DNA of 64,000 bases from Blasia pusilla. Lineage: Eukaryota > Marchantiophyta > Marchantiopsida > Blasiales. Of this stretch, positions 42,896 through 54,657 are shown piece after piece; the first letter of the stretch is position 1, and each line of letters begins with the position of its first letter. The DNA lies in the NCBI GenBank assembly GCA_050084515.1, contig CM114271.1, positions 61,504,001 to 61,568,000 on the forward strand. Reading direction: 5' to 3'. The notes beneath the pieces are model-generated. The model ran no database searches, had not been told where the DNA came from, and saw only the letters and a list, made by a program, of their open reading frames with translations. The translations under genes and the position numbers were made by a program.

Positions 42896-44717
42896 GTGTG
42901 ACACGGAGTGCAGTGAGATACCGAGGTGTTAACAGTGAGGAGCTACCTCGACATCCATCCGTGGCTGGATTGTCATGACTAGACACTGGTTGTGGTGACG
43001 AGATCGTGGATAGAGACAGTAGTACTTGGCAGGAGATGGACGACATGGGCCATCGGGGCATGCGTCGTTTCTCGGGTGCAGTGGGCACCATCAACTTAGA
43101 TGATTTTATCCAGGAGTTTGACACGTGGTGCGACTTCCAGGAGATACAGACCTTGACACAGTTCAACCCTTTCATGGCATGGAAGGGGTTGTTCCAGACA
43201 CTTGGAGGGTCCTCCGATGGATGACTACATGGAGTTTTGATCACTATATTCAGTAGAGATCGATGCCTAGAGGATGTATTGGGCTCCATGGTATATGTCC
43301 ACTAGTGGTCGCGAGGCATATGATGGGATTGTGAGAGGAGAGAGACCCACACCATCAGCCTAGAGACTAGATGGAGAGGAGGGCAGTGAGACAGGCGATG
43401 TGGCAGAGACCTCTGGTGGTAGAGGGCCACCTAGCTTCAACCCCACAGTGGAGTTCGTCCGACAGTTGGGGAAGAGCTACCAGGGCGTACGCACTGACAA
43501 GCTGAAGAGTCTACAGAATTTTCAGCGATGATCGGGTGAGAGTCTGAGAGAGGCATTCACACGCATGAGGAGGCTGATCATTGCTACGTTTGGAGTGACT
43601 GAGGCGCAGTCAGTCCAGTATTGGTACGGGGTTCTCGACCAAGAACTACGGAGGAGAGTCCGAGATGCGGTGCTGATTCACACAGCGAAGCCCACATTGA
43701 AGGTGGTCTTTGAGTTGTCTGAGCGTATTGAGCTCAACATGAGTGAGGAGCAGGTAGTGATTGTTGGATTTTCTCACAGTTGACGGGTCCACGAGCGATG
43801 GTGACCCCACGGGAAACACAACAAGCACCTGTACCACGGGAGTGGGCCAGTGTGCCCAGAGAGCAGGACGGATATCGTGAGCCTATGAGGAAATGACCCG
43901 TACCCACATATGTTGCTCAACAGGGACCGATGTGGTCTTGTTGGATGTGTGGAGGGGCCCATAGGCAGAGAGACTGCCCACAGCATGGGAGAGGACCACC
44001 AGCGCCTCCGATTGCTCAAGAGCCACAGAAGATGGTCTCACCACAGCACCAGTGTGACTATTGCCACAGATATGGTCACACTAGGGATAGATGTTTTGAC
44101 CTTCGCCGAGGGGCACGTCCAGAGGTAGGCCGAGGGCCTAGGGGCTATCGTCTTGGAGGAGGTCGGGGAGTCCTTCCTGGACGTGGTGGTAGAGGACCAC
44201 CACCAGCCAGAGGAGATGGAGCAGGAGCACCAGAGCCGGAACTTCTCTCATGCATCGATCAGTTGGAGCAGAGGATTGCTGCCATGACGATGATGTAGCT
44301 TAGGGAAGGCATGGAGTTGCGAGCAGCTAGTGTGACTCCAACTTCTACCTCTAACCCTGACCCGGGTGAGGATCTCGCCAGTATGGGATTTATGTGTAGT
44401 ATAGCCCAGGTTGAGGCAGCTGCAGTGGTGACTCGAGGTGCTGCGAGAGGCATCGAGCCATCGAGAGGTGGAGTTGAGATTGACCCACCAGAGGGGACCG
44501 ATGGGCGGCAGTCCAGGTTCCACAGTCATTCACATTGTCAGAGGCACTACACACACCATCGATGGTACCTCGACGACCAGCAGTGCCTACAGCTCAGGCA
44601 CCTACGTCGACGTCACGAGGAGTTGGAGTGACAACTCCTATGCCGGCTCGAGTGGAGTCAGTGTCGACCATAGTATTGGAGGTGGCCACAAGAGTGAGTG
44701 AGACTCCACTATTTTCC
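42896..44717 (+). pseudogene. Gag of copy B3 with two CCHC zinc knuckles
   Basis: 43006-43224: MDDMGHRGMRRFSGAVGTIN, LDDFIQEFDTWCDF, FNPFMAWKGLFQ. 43440-43783: FNPTVEFVRQLGKSYQGVRT, then AFTRMRRLIIATFGVTEAQ and ELRRRVRDAVLIHTAKP, the capsid-like part, ending ELNMSEEQVV. 43930-44298 in another frame: zinc knuckles CWMCGGAHRQRDC and CDYCHRYGHTRDRC (both C-x2-C-x4-H-x4-C), then a Gly/Arg-rich basic tail. Segments are separated by stops and indels (e.g. a TGA in FQR-stop-SGE near 43530). The frame ends toward protease at PLFS, where the DNA transposon enters. Role: particle assembly and RNA binding. Confidence 0.78.
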
Positions 44718-45154
44718 CTCGGGGGTCTCACTTCCACACAAATGCCCCATCACGTGCGAAAAAGTTAGGGGTTTTTAATTGCGTCCATCGGAAGACTTAT
44801 TAAGTTTTGTGGAAGAACAATAGGGCATAATTTATTCCATCAAACTCTTATAAGAACAATAGGGTATTTTTTATTAGTCTTCCTTCCATGGAAAATGTTA
44901 AGATAAGATAGGGTTTATACATGTCACATCTACATATATTAAATTATTGTTTTACAAAAATTAGCTTCCCTAGCTAAAAAAATCAATTTTATGGAAAAGT
45001 TTTAGAGGGAAGAAGGGAGTGCTTACTTTCAAGTTTCCCTCTCAATTTTAGTTGGGTTTGTTGGGTCTAGGGTTTTGGCCTTCGGAGACCAGCTTTGAGC
45101 GCCAAATTGAGCCGCAACTTGAAGCCGCTTCCGAGTGCACAACTTTCTCAGGGC

Positions 45155-45345
45155 AGGAGAGCGTGGCTTAGCGTGACTCGAGTGGAGTGGCGCAGCAGGA
45201 GAGCGAAAGTGATTGGGAGTGGAGCGTGGCTTAGCGTGACTCGAGTGGAGTGGCGCAACAGGAGAGCGAAAGTGATCGGGAGTGGCCTGATTTCGTAAGG
45301 CGAGAGCGAAAGTGATCGGGAGTGGCCTGATTTTGTAAGGCGAGA
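45155..45345. repeat. Nested tandem repeats
   Basis: A unit of about 64 bp (GAGCGTGGCTTAGCGTGACT, CGAGTGGAGTGGCGCA-CAGG, AGAGCGAAAGTGAT-GGGAG) occurs twice. Then a unit of about 45 bp (GCGAAAGTGATCGGGAGTGG, CCTGATTT-GTAAGGCGAGA) occurs twice. Confidence 0.88.
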
Positions 45346-45349
45346 GGGC

Positions 45350-48126
45350 GTCTTTTTATTTTTTGTCAGCCGGGGGTGGTGAAGCCAAAAAACTTCAGGT
45401 ATGAATGGTTCTTCTTCTTTTCGATTTGTTGCGTCGAATATGAATGCGTCCGGCTTCTTCACGGATAGACCATCTTCGGTTTGAGATGTTCTTCCACCGA
45501 GCCTAATCGAGAGTCTCCATTTGATAGCCGAGAATGAGTTGAGCCTAATTCCATTGCAATCCGACCTCTTTCATCGGTTCAACGACATATTCATCCAGCT
45601 TTGTGTATTGGTAAGCTCTCAGCATATTGCCAACGGTCGTTTACAATCACTTTCTTATCTTGCGTTAGAATGTCCACTCAAGACACGCCCTTCATCATTG
45701 GTTCCCTTCCATTTCTTGGCAATGAATGCTTCCAAACCAAAGCTCTCTAATTCTGTCTAATTTCATGTCACCCTTCGAGAGATTTCAGTCGATTTAGACA
45801 AAGCATACCATCAACTAGCTACAGGCAATGTACACTCGGCCAAGTTTAACGGATAATTATGTGAAGTGATAATTCTTGGTATTCGCAAGTGATAGTAAGA
45901 GGATGACCATTTCGTTCACTTGTTGTTAAATCCACTCGCTTATCAAAGACTTGTGAAACGAGATCCCCTCCGCTTACTCAAGCCAAGCGTGATCGCCAAA
46001 GAACAAAGCGGAAAGATAGACCATTTCATCTTCTCATCTTAAATCGCTCACGCCATGTACTTAGCTGATTTCCAACTACCATGGCATTTTCAACTGCTGG
46101 AGCTGCCATCTCTGTCGGGATTACGGCTCTGCGAGAGTAGCCGTGTGAACTCCGGACGTGAAAGTCTTTGTAATGTTTAGGATCACATGCATTGCCTTGT
46201 TGAGGATTCGAACCTCCAGCGAAGATTTGAACGTGAGCAGTGAAGTTGGTCCCCTGGAGCAATGTTGATGGATTCCGACTTTCTCAAGCATCAGTTGAAT
46301 TCTCCAACTCTCCGACTTTTGTCCTCGCTCTTTTCATGCGTTTGTAGGGGAGTTGAGTCGCTTGAAGATGTGTTAGTCGATTTTGACAGGGATCTATTGA
46401 AGAGACGGTAGGTCTACTCGTGGAACACTTGATCCCGAATTAGAGATTTTGATTGACCATTTAGTCCTCACCACGCCTCTGGCGTCGGAGAATGAGTCAA
46501 GCGTCTTTGAGAGATCCGTGGCCCTTCTTCCTTAGTAGCATATTACTGCAGATCTCTTGTTCAGGTTCTATTAATTTGTGATTCTCTACCGCAATCAAAG
46601 ATGAACAACCCGTAATCAGCGATGTTGTTTCAGACAAAGCATGTGCCTCGCTTACCCTAGCAGGCTTTTTCGCAGTTTTTTTTGTTCGGTTCTATTATTT
46701 TACATTCTCTACCGAAATCATAGATGCACAACAGGTAATCAACGATATTGTTTCACCAAAGCCTGTGTCTTGCTTGGCCTTGCAGGATTTTTGGTAGTAA
46801 GTTGATCATCCGCTTTCTTTGAAATTTCTGTTTGTTCTCTATATGCTTATAGTGTTGTCTACCAATGGCTTCATTACAAGTACCCTTAAGGTAAGCTTCG
46901 TGTATACACAATGCCGACTCTCGTGTTGAGAGTTTGCTGCAAGATGCCATTCGGCATTCACTGAAGCCAACCGAATTTAGCTTTCTGTGTCTTCCGATGT
47001 GCATTGGAGTTGCAGGTGAAGTTCCTTCAGAGACGAATTTAAGGGATGATGTTGTTTACCATGTGCCTCCATATTCCTGGTTGGCATATAGATTGGAGCT
47101 TGGTTGCTGCCCGTTCTTCTCTTGACATCACCTATAATGAGGATGTACCCGTTGTTGGTGGTTCTGTCAATAGAACCCGAGTGAGCCTCATAGGGGAAGT
47201 TCCCTAGGAGTGCATTGGGCCTGAACTATCAAACTGCTGTCAAATATTGTTCAGAATTCCCACCTGCTTAGCTATCTTGATCTAGAAGAAGTGGTTTTCT
47301 TCATCAATCTACCCCATAGAGACTGTACTCATTAAGTAGTGCCTGTCGTAGCCTTGCGACCATAGCCTTGGTTGAATGTCTCTACTTTCAGCTTTGAGGC
47401 AAGCGTTAGGACCTGTCGGAGATCCTCCCATGTAGTTTCCGCTATTCCTGGCGTTAAGAAGCTCTTCCGTTTATTTGAGAGACTCCGATGCCTCTCCATC
47501 TCAAGCCGAGGATGATAGTTCTCGTGAGAAGCACAAAATCTTTGTGTCCAATTCTAATTTCAAAATGGACAAGATCCCCTCATGTTGTCAAAGGAACTCG
47601 TCTCTGGCTGAGCAGTTGAGGCTGTTGAATATAGAGATCTCCAAGGATAATTCCACTGAGGATCATACTGGGCTCAGTGCAAGAAGACTCTGAGGTATGT
47701 TGTGGACAGATGGGTAGCCTGTAGGTCCAAGTTGAACCCGTCTGGGAAAGTCTTGTGGAAGTAAAAGAATGCGGATAATGTGGTCTTATGTAACTATCCA
47801 ACCTGGCTTTGAGGTGTGTTCAACATGTGGGGATGTTGAGTTTATGTCTCAGAGCCTATTTCTTTCTCGAGCTAGCATCTCGAGCCAGCGAAACTTGATT
47901 ATTCTATGGTTATTCTACATTGTGTGTTATCGGACCCTCATTTCAAAGCATTTGCAAAGCAGGCATTGAACTACCTAGGAAGGATTCTACTTCCTTTTCA
48001 GGCATAGTTTATTTTTGTGAGAGTTGGTATTTAGTTGAGTTCTAAGCAATTGACTTTTAAGTCTTTTAGTTTGTCTACAATTATGCATGCCTATATCTTC
48101 TATTTGGTTAAGTTATAACTAATTCA
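45350..48126. other. Transposon interior, no gene recognised
   Basis: Short frames only, except the tandem duplication at 46558-46800. May contain introns or the 5' region of the PHD gene. Confidence 0.35.
46558..46800. repeat. Tandem duplication, two units of about 122 bp
   Basis: TTGTTC-GGTTCTATTA, CATTCTCTACCG-AATCA, GATG-ACAAC, GATGTTGTTTCA, TGTCTTGCTTGGCCTTGCAG. The second unit is about 85% like the first. Confidence 0.8.
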
Positions 48127-48822
48127 ATGTCCATGTTTAAATGTCTAGTAGCCATAACGGCAAGGCACAAGGGGCAAGCCAAGAATAATCCACACTCTAG
48201 GAAGAAGATGAGCATGAGGTTGCCACAAATTTCCCTATTCTCAGATATTGAGTTGCGACAATGCAATCCTCATTTGTGTGCTATTTGCGATTTGCATGGA
48301 GATCTAGTGATTTGTGATGGGCTTTGCCATCGACAATTTCACCATGTTCATAGAGTTGGCCAGATGGTGTCTCATTGCTCCGTAGTGGTCATTCCAAAGG
48401 ACAAGGTGAACGACCCTTGGTATTGTCCACAGTGTACCTCTGGGACATACAAATGTTTCAAGTGTGGTAGAATGGCTTTCATTCAAACTAATATGAGACA
48501 GTGCCCCCAACCTTTCTGTGTTCGTTTCTTCTGCCATGGATGCTTGCCACTTGATGTACAGTGTTGCCCTCTCCATACATGTGTGGCATGCAACATGCCG
48601 CATCGCAGTGACCATCTAGCAAACGTCGTCCAATGTTTGAGATGTCCGAAGACATGGCATTTGGGTTGCTTGGCAGCGAGCAAGGAGGAAGGTTTTGCAC
48701 CTGGCAGAGAATCTTGGCGTCATGTTGCACATAATGAGATCAGATGGATGATCTATTGCCCTGATCATCCAATTGTCCCCATATTAGGCACTGCAAATTA
48801 TCAACATATCTCTTGGGTTTAA
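48127..48822 (+). CDS. Multi-PHD-finger protein, EDM2/NSD-like (in DNA transposon)
   Basis: A 231-codon open frame. First finger: C51-x2-C54, C63, C67, H72 or H73, then WYCPQC (C100, C103); CAICDLHGDLVICDG is typical of EDM2-type PHD fingers. Second: KCFKCG (C110, C113) to CVRFFCHGC (C131-C139). Third: CPLHTCVACN (C152, C155), CLRCPKTWHLGC (C170, C173, H178, C181). This CPLH-C-x-x-C arrangement of linked fingers is seen in plant EDM2 and in NSD-type methyltransferase regions. Such fingers bind histone tails. There is no SET or methyltransferase domain in this frame. The true start may lie in an upstream exon; residues 1-35 are unconvincing. It is intact, unlike the transposase. It may be a captured host gene or a native transposon protein. 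Confidence 0.7.
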   Translation: MSMFKCLVAITARHKGQAKNNPHSRKKMSMRLPQISLFSDIELRQCNPHLCAICDLHGDLVICDGLCHRQFHHVHRVGQMVSHCSVVVIPKDKVNDPWYCPQCTSGTYKCFKCGRMAFIQTNMRQCPQPFCVRFFCHGCLPLDVQCCPLHTCVACNMPHRSDHLANVVQCLRCPKTWHLGCLAASKEEGFAPGRESWRHVAHNEIRWMIYCPDHPIVPILGTANYQHISWV

Positions 48823-49409
48823 TAACTGAATACGATAGAGAAATTTTGTAGGTAAGCACAATGGGTCTATAGTCTCATTACATATTTCAGATGTAATATT
48901 TTGCACAAATTACTTTGATGTTTTCAGGAGTTTTGTATCTTCAGACTCAAAACTATAACTCATGTTGAATGGACGTTTTGGTTGGGTTGTAATGAATTAA
49001 ATGGATTAAGTCTTGAAGTTGGAATGAGGATAGTTATTTGATGTTATGTATGGCTATCAATTGTTGTAGAAGCATAACAAACTTTGATTTGTGACCTCTT
49101 TTGTTTGTTTTTTGGTACATGACAAAGTTGAACTACATATATGACAGTTTGAATGCCTTTGACACCTTGTACAAATGGCAAACCCTAGTTCCAACTCAAT
49201 GAGACTAGTAGAAAAGACCGCGGAAGGGAAGGATGATGTACCAATTTGTGTGTTGTCCTTCAAAGAAGAACAAACACTGGCCGACTTCCGCACTTGATGT
49301 GCTAGGCGATTGACTTTGAATTTGATTTTTGGGATGATAGGCTACAGGTAGAGTTAGACATCCTATTGAGAACCTCATTGAGATTAGTGAACTTGAAGGG
49401 AGTGTTTTT

Positions 49410-50234
49410 GTGATTGCACAACAAGCCTCTGGATGTATTGGGGGGGTTGCAATTGTGTCCTCGCATTCATCTGTTGCTGCTGTGTCTATCATAGAGGACA
49501 CAAATGTTGGGTCTCAATCACATACAGAAGCCACAACCCAAGAGCAAGTAGTCAATACATTGCCTGTCACAGGTTCATTTGAGTCAGTGCTTATGTCTGA
49601 GGTGGCAGCAAAGAGTTGGAATGAAGAGTGGAGCAAGCTTAAAGATTGGGTAAAGCGACAAGGATATGATGAGCATAAGTGGAGAGTGCGAACGTGGGAT
49701 GAGGGGCAAGATGTTCGAGGGCACCTAGAGTGCTTAGAGTGTCGGGAGACTTATGGGAATGCAGCTAATTCCCAAGTTTTAAAATCAATTGCAAATTGCT
49801 TCAGCAATTTCAAGACTAATCATCTCAACAACCCTAAGCACAAGGACAATTTTTGTAAGAGACGGGGTCTACCTAGTACATTGATTTCTCCTAGTGACAT
49901 TATACAATAACCTCAATGGGATCATGAACATCAGATCACCGTAGGTTTAGGAATAGTTGAGAAAATGAATGTAGAGGTTGGGGGTGAGACAATAGTGTTC
50001 TCTATGACGCCATCATTCTGTCGATACACGTTTGCACACAGGTCATACCTGTTCAAGGTACGATGTATAATCTGTGGTAAGTTGCACACAGACATGTGCC
50101 CAAGAAAGGCCAATTTGGAGCATAATCTACGACAACACTTGGTTAGTCGTGATCACTTGGATGCTCTTGATACTAGAGAGGTCACTGCCCAACTTATCTT
50201 GAGGTCAAGGAAGACCAAAGAAGCCAGATCCTAG
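49410..50234 (+). pseudogene. Zinc-finger (BED-like) N-terminal part of transposase
   Basis: Two adjacent frames. 49410-49910 holds WNEEWSKLKDWVKRQGY and CLECRETYGN...NHLNNPKHKDNF, a C-x2-C...H-x5-H pattern. 49965-50234 holds CIICGKLHTDMCPRKANLEH and QHLVSRDH, again C-x2-C...H-x5-H. Repeated BED-like zinc fingers are typical of hAT-type transposase N-termini, where they bind the transposon ends. The TAA at 49908-49910 could be CAA. Assignment is by pattern only. Confidence 0.5.
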
Positions 50235-50651
50235 GGACTTATTTCCGTCTCAAAATTCCATTACCAAATTCTTTAGCCCTGATGCCTTCAAGGAAGAAAG
50301 CAGTTCAAGAAAAGGTGGGTTTGCTTCCTCCATTGATTTTGGACTAAGTTTGCTTTGTTGGGGCTTCTGGGAGTCAACCGTCCAATTGAGAGGAGAGTTG
50401 ATGGATGTGAAGTCCATACTAGATGATCAGACAGGAGGAACTATTTGGGATTGTGAGCTTACCACTTCAGCGCTAGTGTTCAACCCAAGTAGTAGGTCAA
50501 TTGTATGTATACAAGGTTGTTTTAGGCACAAGCTTTGCTCTAGATTGTCAAGTAATGGGGGAGGGTTTGAGAACCTCACTTGTAGTCATTGTGACTCCAT
50601 TAAGTGGGAGGATGACTTTCGTGGTCGGGTGCACAGGAAGCGGAAGCTTTA

Positions 50652-52050
50652 GTGCATAGAGGAGGCAGGACAACTCAAAGAGGGATGGCCATGAAGTACT
50701 TGACCAGGACAGAGTTGAGGGAGCATGTGGGAAAATTGAACACTCAATTTAGGAGACAACGTTGGCTTTTGGCACAACAATCACAAAGAATTTGTGCCTT
50801 GAGTATTAGGCGAAAGAAGCTAGAAGACATGTTAGGAGTAGCTGCAAATAGGAGAGATTTGAGACTCTTTCTTAGGAACGTAGTAAATGGACATAGGGAT
50901 GGGGCATTTGGTGGTAAGGAGGGGTTGTGGGATTTCTGAAAGATATGGCTAAGAATTTGCAGAGAGTGGCCAATGGTTATCAATTCTGAAGAAGAGAACC
51001 AAAGCTTTTTCCCAAGCCATGTTCCAATTTGGTGGCCGACAAGTTGCCCACTGCTTTCAAGAAAACTTGGGAGGGCCAGGTCTAAAGACCTTGAAACGTG
51101 ATAGAGAAAAACTACCATCCTTTAGAGCTGGGCTACGAAAAGAGATATTTCAAGAGGTCTCCCGAGTACTATTTGCATCAAAACAACTACTTGGAATCGA
51201 GGGAGATGTGCCTGTAATGTTCGCTGAGGATGAAACAAGGATAAAAGAAAGGCCAAGGTGTGTTTGAATCTTTGGAGAAAGTTGGTCTTGATATATGTAT
51301 GGGTATGCTCTAACATAATGATAATATTACTTTGCACATTTATTTGTCATGTTTATTGTTTTCTATTGGGTTTATGTTCTAACTTGATATTTTTGTTGTG
51401 ATAGATGGGAGGCTAAATATGACACGCTTATTGGTTTTTGTGGTCCCTCGGAAGAACATACATTCTCTTTTGGCTTGGAAGTACTTGTTGGGGAAGGTAA
51501 TGAAGGGTATGATAAAATTGTGAGTACTTTTGAGAAATATGCGAAAGGTATGTATGCTAGAGTAGTAATTGTGAATCCTTTGCATGAGAAAATGCCAAAA
51601 TTGGCGCTCTATGCCACCGCAACTTGTAATCGATTCAAAGCAGATTGGGTGAGGGAACATTGGGTGCAGCTGAAATCCATATGGGATGAATATTGCAGAG
51701 TGTGTTGGTCCTTTCTTTGGGGCATGCTAGTGATGGTGATGCTCGTCGTAGGAAATTAATGATGGAAGATTATACTGGTATGAATGGTTCTTTTCCAAGG
51801 TATAAAGTAGGGTGGAAAGGGTGGCAATATTCTGTGTCCATTCTTCCAAATGGAGACTTGTATGGCTTTGGAGACCAAGATCCACCCCAGAATGGGAAAA
51901 AGGCTATTAACCCATTGGACCGATGTGCTGCCATGCTAGTTCTTGGTGACCAACATGCATCGTTGTCCTATGTGACGTCAATTTATAACCATTATAAAAT
52001 TGAGGAGCATGGCTTGAATTGGGATGATGTGAATAGGATCGACAGATAGA
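50652..52050 (+). pseudogene. Transposase core, P/hAT-like, with one intron
   Basis: 50652-50939 and 51019-51257 hold a helical region, ending in FAEDETRIKERPR, a likely first catalytic Asp (DE-box as in P-type transposases). A GT-AG intron at 51258-51404 joins to WEAKYDTLIGFCG. Next come a conserved VVIVNPLHEKMPKLALYATA block and, after a one-base frame change near 51700, GHASDGDARRRKLMMEDY, a likely second catalytic Asp (D-G-D/A then Arg). The tail includes GDQHASLSYVTSIYNHYK. Frame breaks show the copy is inactive. The superfamily is inferred from these boxes and the 8-bp target duplication. Confidence 0.55.
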
Positions 52051-52659
52051 ACTGGGTTGGCCCACAACGGATAGCATCTAAGAGAGTCCAAGCCTGCCTA
52101 CACCACATGTTTGAGCGACAAGATGTTCGACATGATAGAAGTTTTGGGACAAAGTTGTACCTTGAGATTTGTGCACATAACATCGACATTTTCTTCTCTG
52201 TGAATCATGACTTGAGAATGTGAGAAAAGTAGAAAGTGACTAAATCACTGAAATCTTTACAAAACTTAGAGATACAAAGTGGCCTAGTCCGTCCGTGCGC
52301 TCACAGAAGAGCTTCGATGGAACCTGAACAAGGAGATAACTTGACATACGAGAATACGCTACCGCTGCGGCTCCCGACTATTTGACTACTCGGGAAAACT
52401 AGGGTTTTTACCTATTTTTCTTCGTTTCTATTAATAGAAAAATTTTGCATCATGGTGCCCTGCACCTTGATGCAATATAGGGTTAGATAAACCTAGTAAC
52501 GCTTCTCCGTAAACCACCTACGTCATATTACTATGACTCCTTCGACGTCTAAGTTGGAACCATCGATCTAGGCTTCTCCTCATACAAGGGGGCCAATCAA
52601 ATCAATGGTGCTCAGAGGAGTGGATGTTGAGAATCCAATAGAGAACTCGTATAGTATTG

Positions 52660-54237
52660 GCATCTAAGGTATCTTGGTTTCTCCGACTGTGGAGGCTATG
52701 GTTGAGGCACGGTGACCATTCAGTGATAGGGAATACAGGATGTGTCACAGAAAAAAATATGATCTCTATTCAAGCTTTCCATGATATCAACATGTCTTGC
52801 CATTTCATTGTACTCTTAGTTTGTGCATTTCGAGACAAGTTTCCATATCTTCAAGTTCCATTTCACTTGCTAGGATCTGATTGTTGTGAGATTTTTTTCA
52901 GCAAGGTAGGTGGCATGAGTGGTCATGAAAGAAACTATGACTTTGGATCTCTACTAGATAGTGCAGTAGGAGTGAATCGACTGGCTGGCCTAGAGTATGG
53001 ACCAGAAGGATTAAAGATACGTCGTTCACATCATAAGCAAGATCATATTTGGGCAAAATTGCATCCTCTTGGTGAAGGAGACTAGGCTCCAAATCTGTTT
53101 GATTATTCATTGGTTGGGACTAATGAGTTGGTTGTTGATGCTCTTAAAGAAGGGTTGGATGCAGCAAAAGAGCTTTTGAGGTTGTTGAACATGTCTCCAA
53201 GGAGTTCCTTGCCAATTGCAAAGAGAAGGTGGTGGATGCATCCATGGGATGTGGAGGCCGAGACATGGCCTCATTGAGCTTCAATAAGGGAAGTAGTGTC
53301 ATGTGATGATGTTGAAGAACATGAAGATAACCGATCCACAATAGTGTCTCCAATATATGAGCAGCCAATTGGGGAGTCTTCAGAGTTTAAGGACCTTGAG
53401 GAAGATTTGAACCATATTGATTCTTGGGTTGTAGAGGAAAGTTGTGATATCAATGTACCTTTCATAATAGATAACGAAGAGATAGATATTGACATTGATC
53501 CGAAATCCATTGAAATGGAAGTATTAGGACATGAAGTAAGACATGTGTTTGCATTTGTTCAAGCAGAATTAACTAATGTAGCAATTCCCCATGCAATAGT
53601 GCCTACTGTAACTTATGAGGGCAAGATTATCTATAAATCCACCCTTGTAAGTCAATTGTCTTGCAATCCTTTCATGTCAAAGGATAGACTAACTCGAATA
53701 GCCCAAAAGACTTATTACACTACTGGTAAGGGAAAGGAACGTGATCCTAATTGCCCAACTTGTTTGGTTGATGTTGGTAGTGATATTGCAGTTTTGTTTG
53801 AGTCTACAGCAAATGTTGGCCCTTCCACAAGATCAACAAAGTCAAAGAAAAGGAAGGGAAATGAGACACAACTTGCAGTGGAGGCAGGAATTGCAAAAAA
53901 AGAGTATTGGTTGGGGCGTATTGTGTTTATGATTCAAAAGAATGGTTCACATTGGTCAAGACGTCGTATGGCCTTGGACTTGTTAAACAGGCATGTACCT
54001 CCTCCTGGACAAAAGGGAAGCATTTGTCGTATTATGTGTAATTGGTATAAGTCTTTTGGCCATGGTAACACCAAAACCTTGTTCAATTATGATGCAATAG
54101 ATGTGCAATGGATTGATATTGAAATGGTGATCTCTAATGTGAATTTGACAATGAAATCAGGGGTACAAGACAGAATATACATACTTGATTCAGTTGACTT
54201 ACATGCTTTGACTACATATATTCAGAGTGTGAGCTGA
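52660..54237 (+). pseudogene. Transposase C-terminal region and acidic tail
   Basis: 52657-53085 has LLGSDCCEIFFSKVGGMSGH and FGSLLDSAVGVNRL, resembling the S-x-D-x-x-E-x-FF block near the end of P and hAT transposases, where the last catalytic Glu lies. 53296-54237 is a 313-codon frame, acidic at first (NNEEIDIDIDPKSIEME type), then with WLGRIVFMIQKNGSHWSRRR and basic SKKRKGNET. I do not recognise the latter; it may be a further domain of the same protein or a separate ORF. Confidence 0.45.
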
Positions 54238-54359
54238 TCTTGGTGAGTTTTTTTTATGTTTGAGATATGTTAAATTAAATATTTTTATGGAGTGTGCTTA
54301 GAATGTACTTGACACTCTTGAATTGTGAGTACGATAATGGGAGGGAGTAGGCTAGGGGG

Positions 54360-54418
54360 ATGACAGATTGGCTGATTGAGCCTCTTGCTCAATTAGGGGT
54401 TCAATTCCCCTCTGTCAT
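54360..54418 (+). ncRNA. tRNA-like sequence lacking a D arm
   Basis: Acceptor stem ATGACAG/CTGTCAT (7 bp, perfect). T arm AGGGG-TTCAATT-CCCCT (5-bp stem, 7-base loop) sits directly against it, as in tRNAs. The anticodon-like arm is TTGAG-CCTCTTG-CTCAA (5-bp stem, 7-base loop). GGTTCAATTCC is a perfect pol III B box. Only 8 bases lie where the D arm should be, and base 33 equivalent is C, not T. The loop would place TCT (Arg) as anticodon. Probably a degenerate tRNA or tRNA-derived remnant, not a working tRNA. Confidence 0.55.
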
Positions 54419-54657
54419 AGTGTAAGGATAACATGTTGGATGTTAACTTAAGTTGGTGCTTTTCTTTTCTTTCAAGGTCTTATTTATTTCAAGTGATTGC
54501 TTTACTTAAAGAATTTTAGGGGTACCAAAAATGAAAAATGATTCCTTTAAAATACATAAGGGTAAGAAAAAATTATTTTTTCACTTATAAGTTAGGGGAT
54601 CTAGACCCTAAAACGTCGCAGGTGATGTAGAGCCCTCCACATAGTGACCCCCCCGAG

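Larger units (their letters stand above)
44718..54657 (+). mobile_element. 9.94-kb TIR DNA transposon inserted in B3, carrying a PHD protein and a P/hAT-like transposase
   Basis: Ends are imperfect terminal inverted repeats of about 45 bp. The left reads CTCGGGGGTCTCACTTCC and the right, reversed, CTCGGGGGGGTCACTATG; both carry CATCAC(G/C)TGCGA further in. It is flanked by TATTTTCC (44710-44717) and TATTTTTG (54658-54665), an 8-bp target duplication with two mismatches. B1 has the uninterrupted target (TATTTTCAGCC). It holds a multi-PHD ORF, zinc-finger ORFs, a broken transposase with P/hAT-like features, and a tRNA-like sequence near the right end. 8-bp duplications fit the P and hAT superfamilies. 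Confidence 0.8.

Noticed and set aside
54360-54418. Functional nuclear tRNA-Arg(TCT)
   Set aside because: No D arm or A box and no T at the base before the anticodon; called tRNA-like only.
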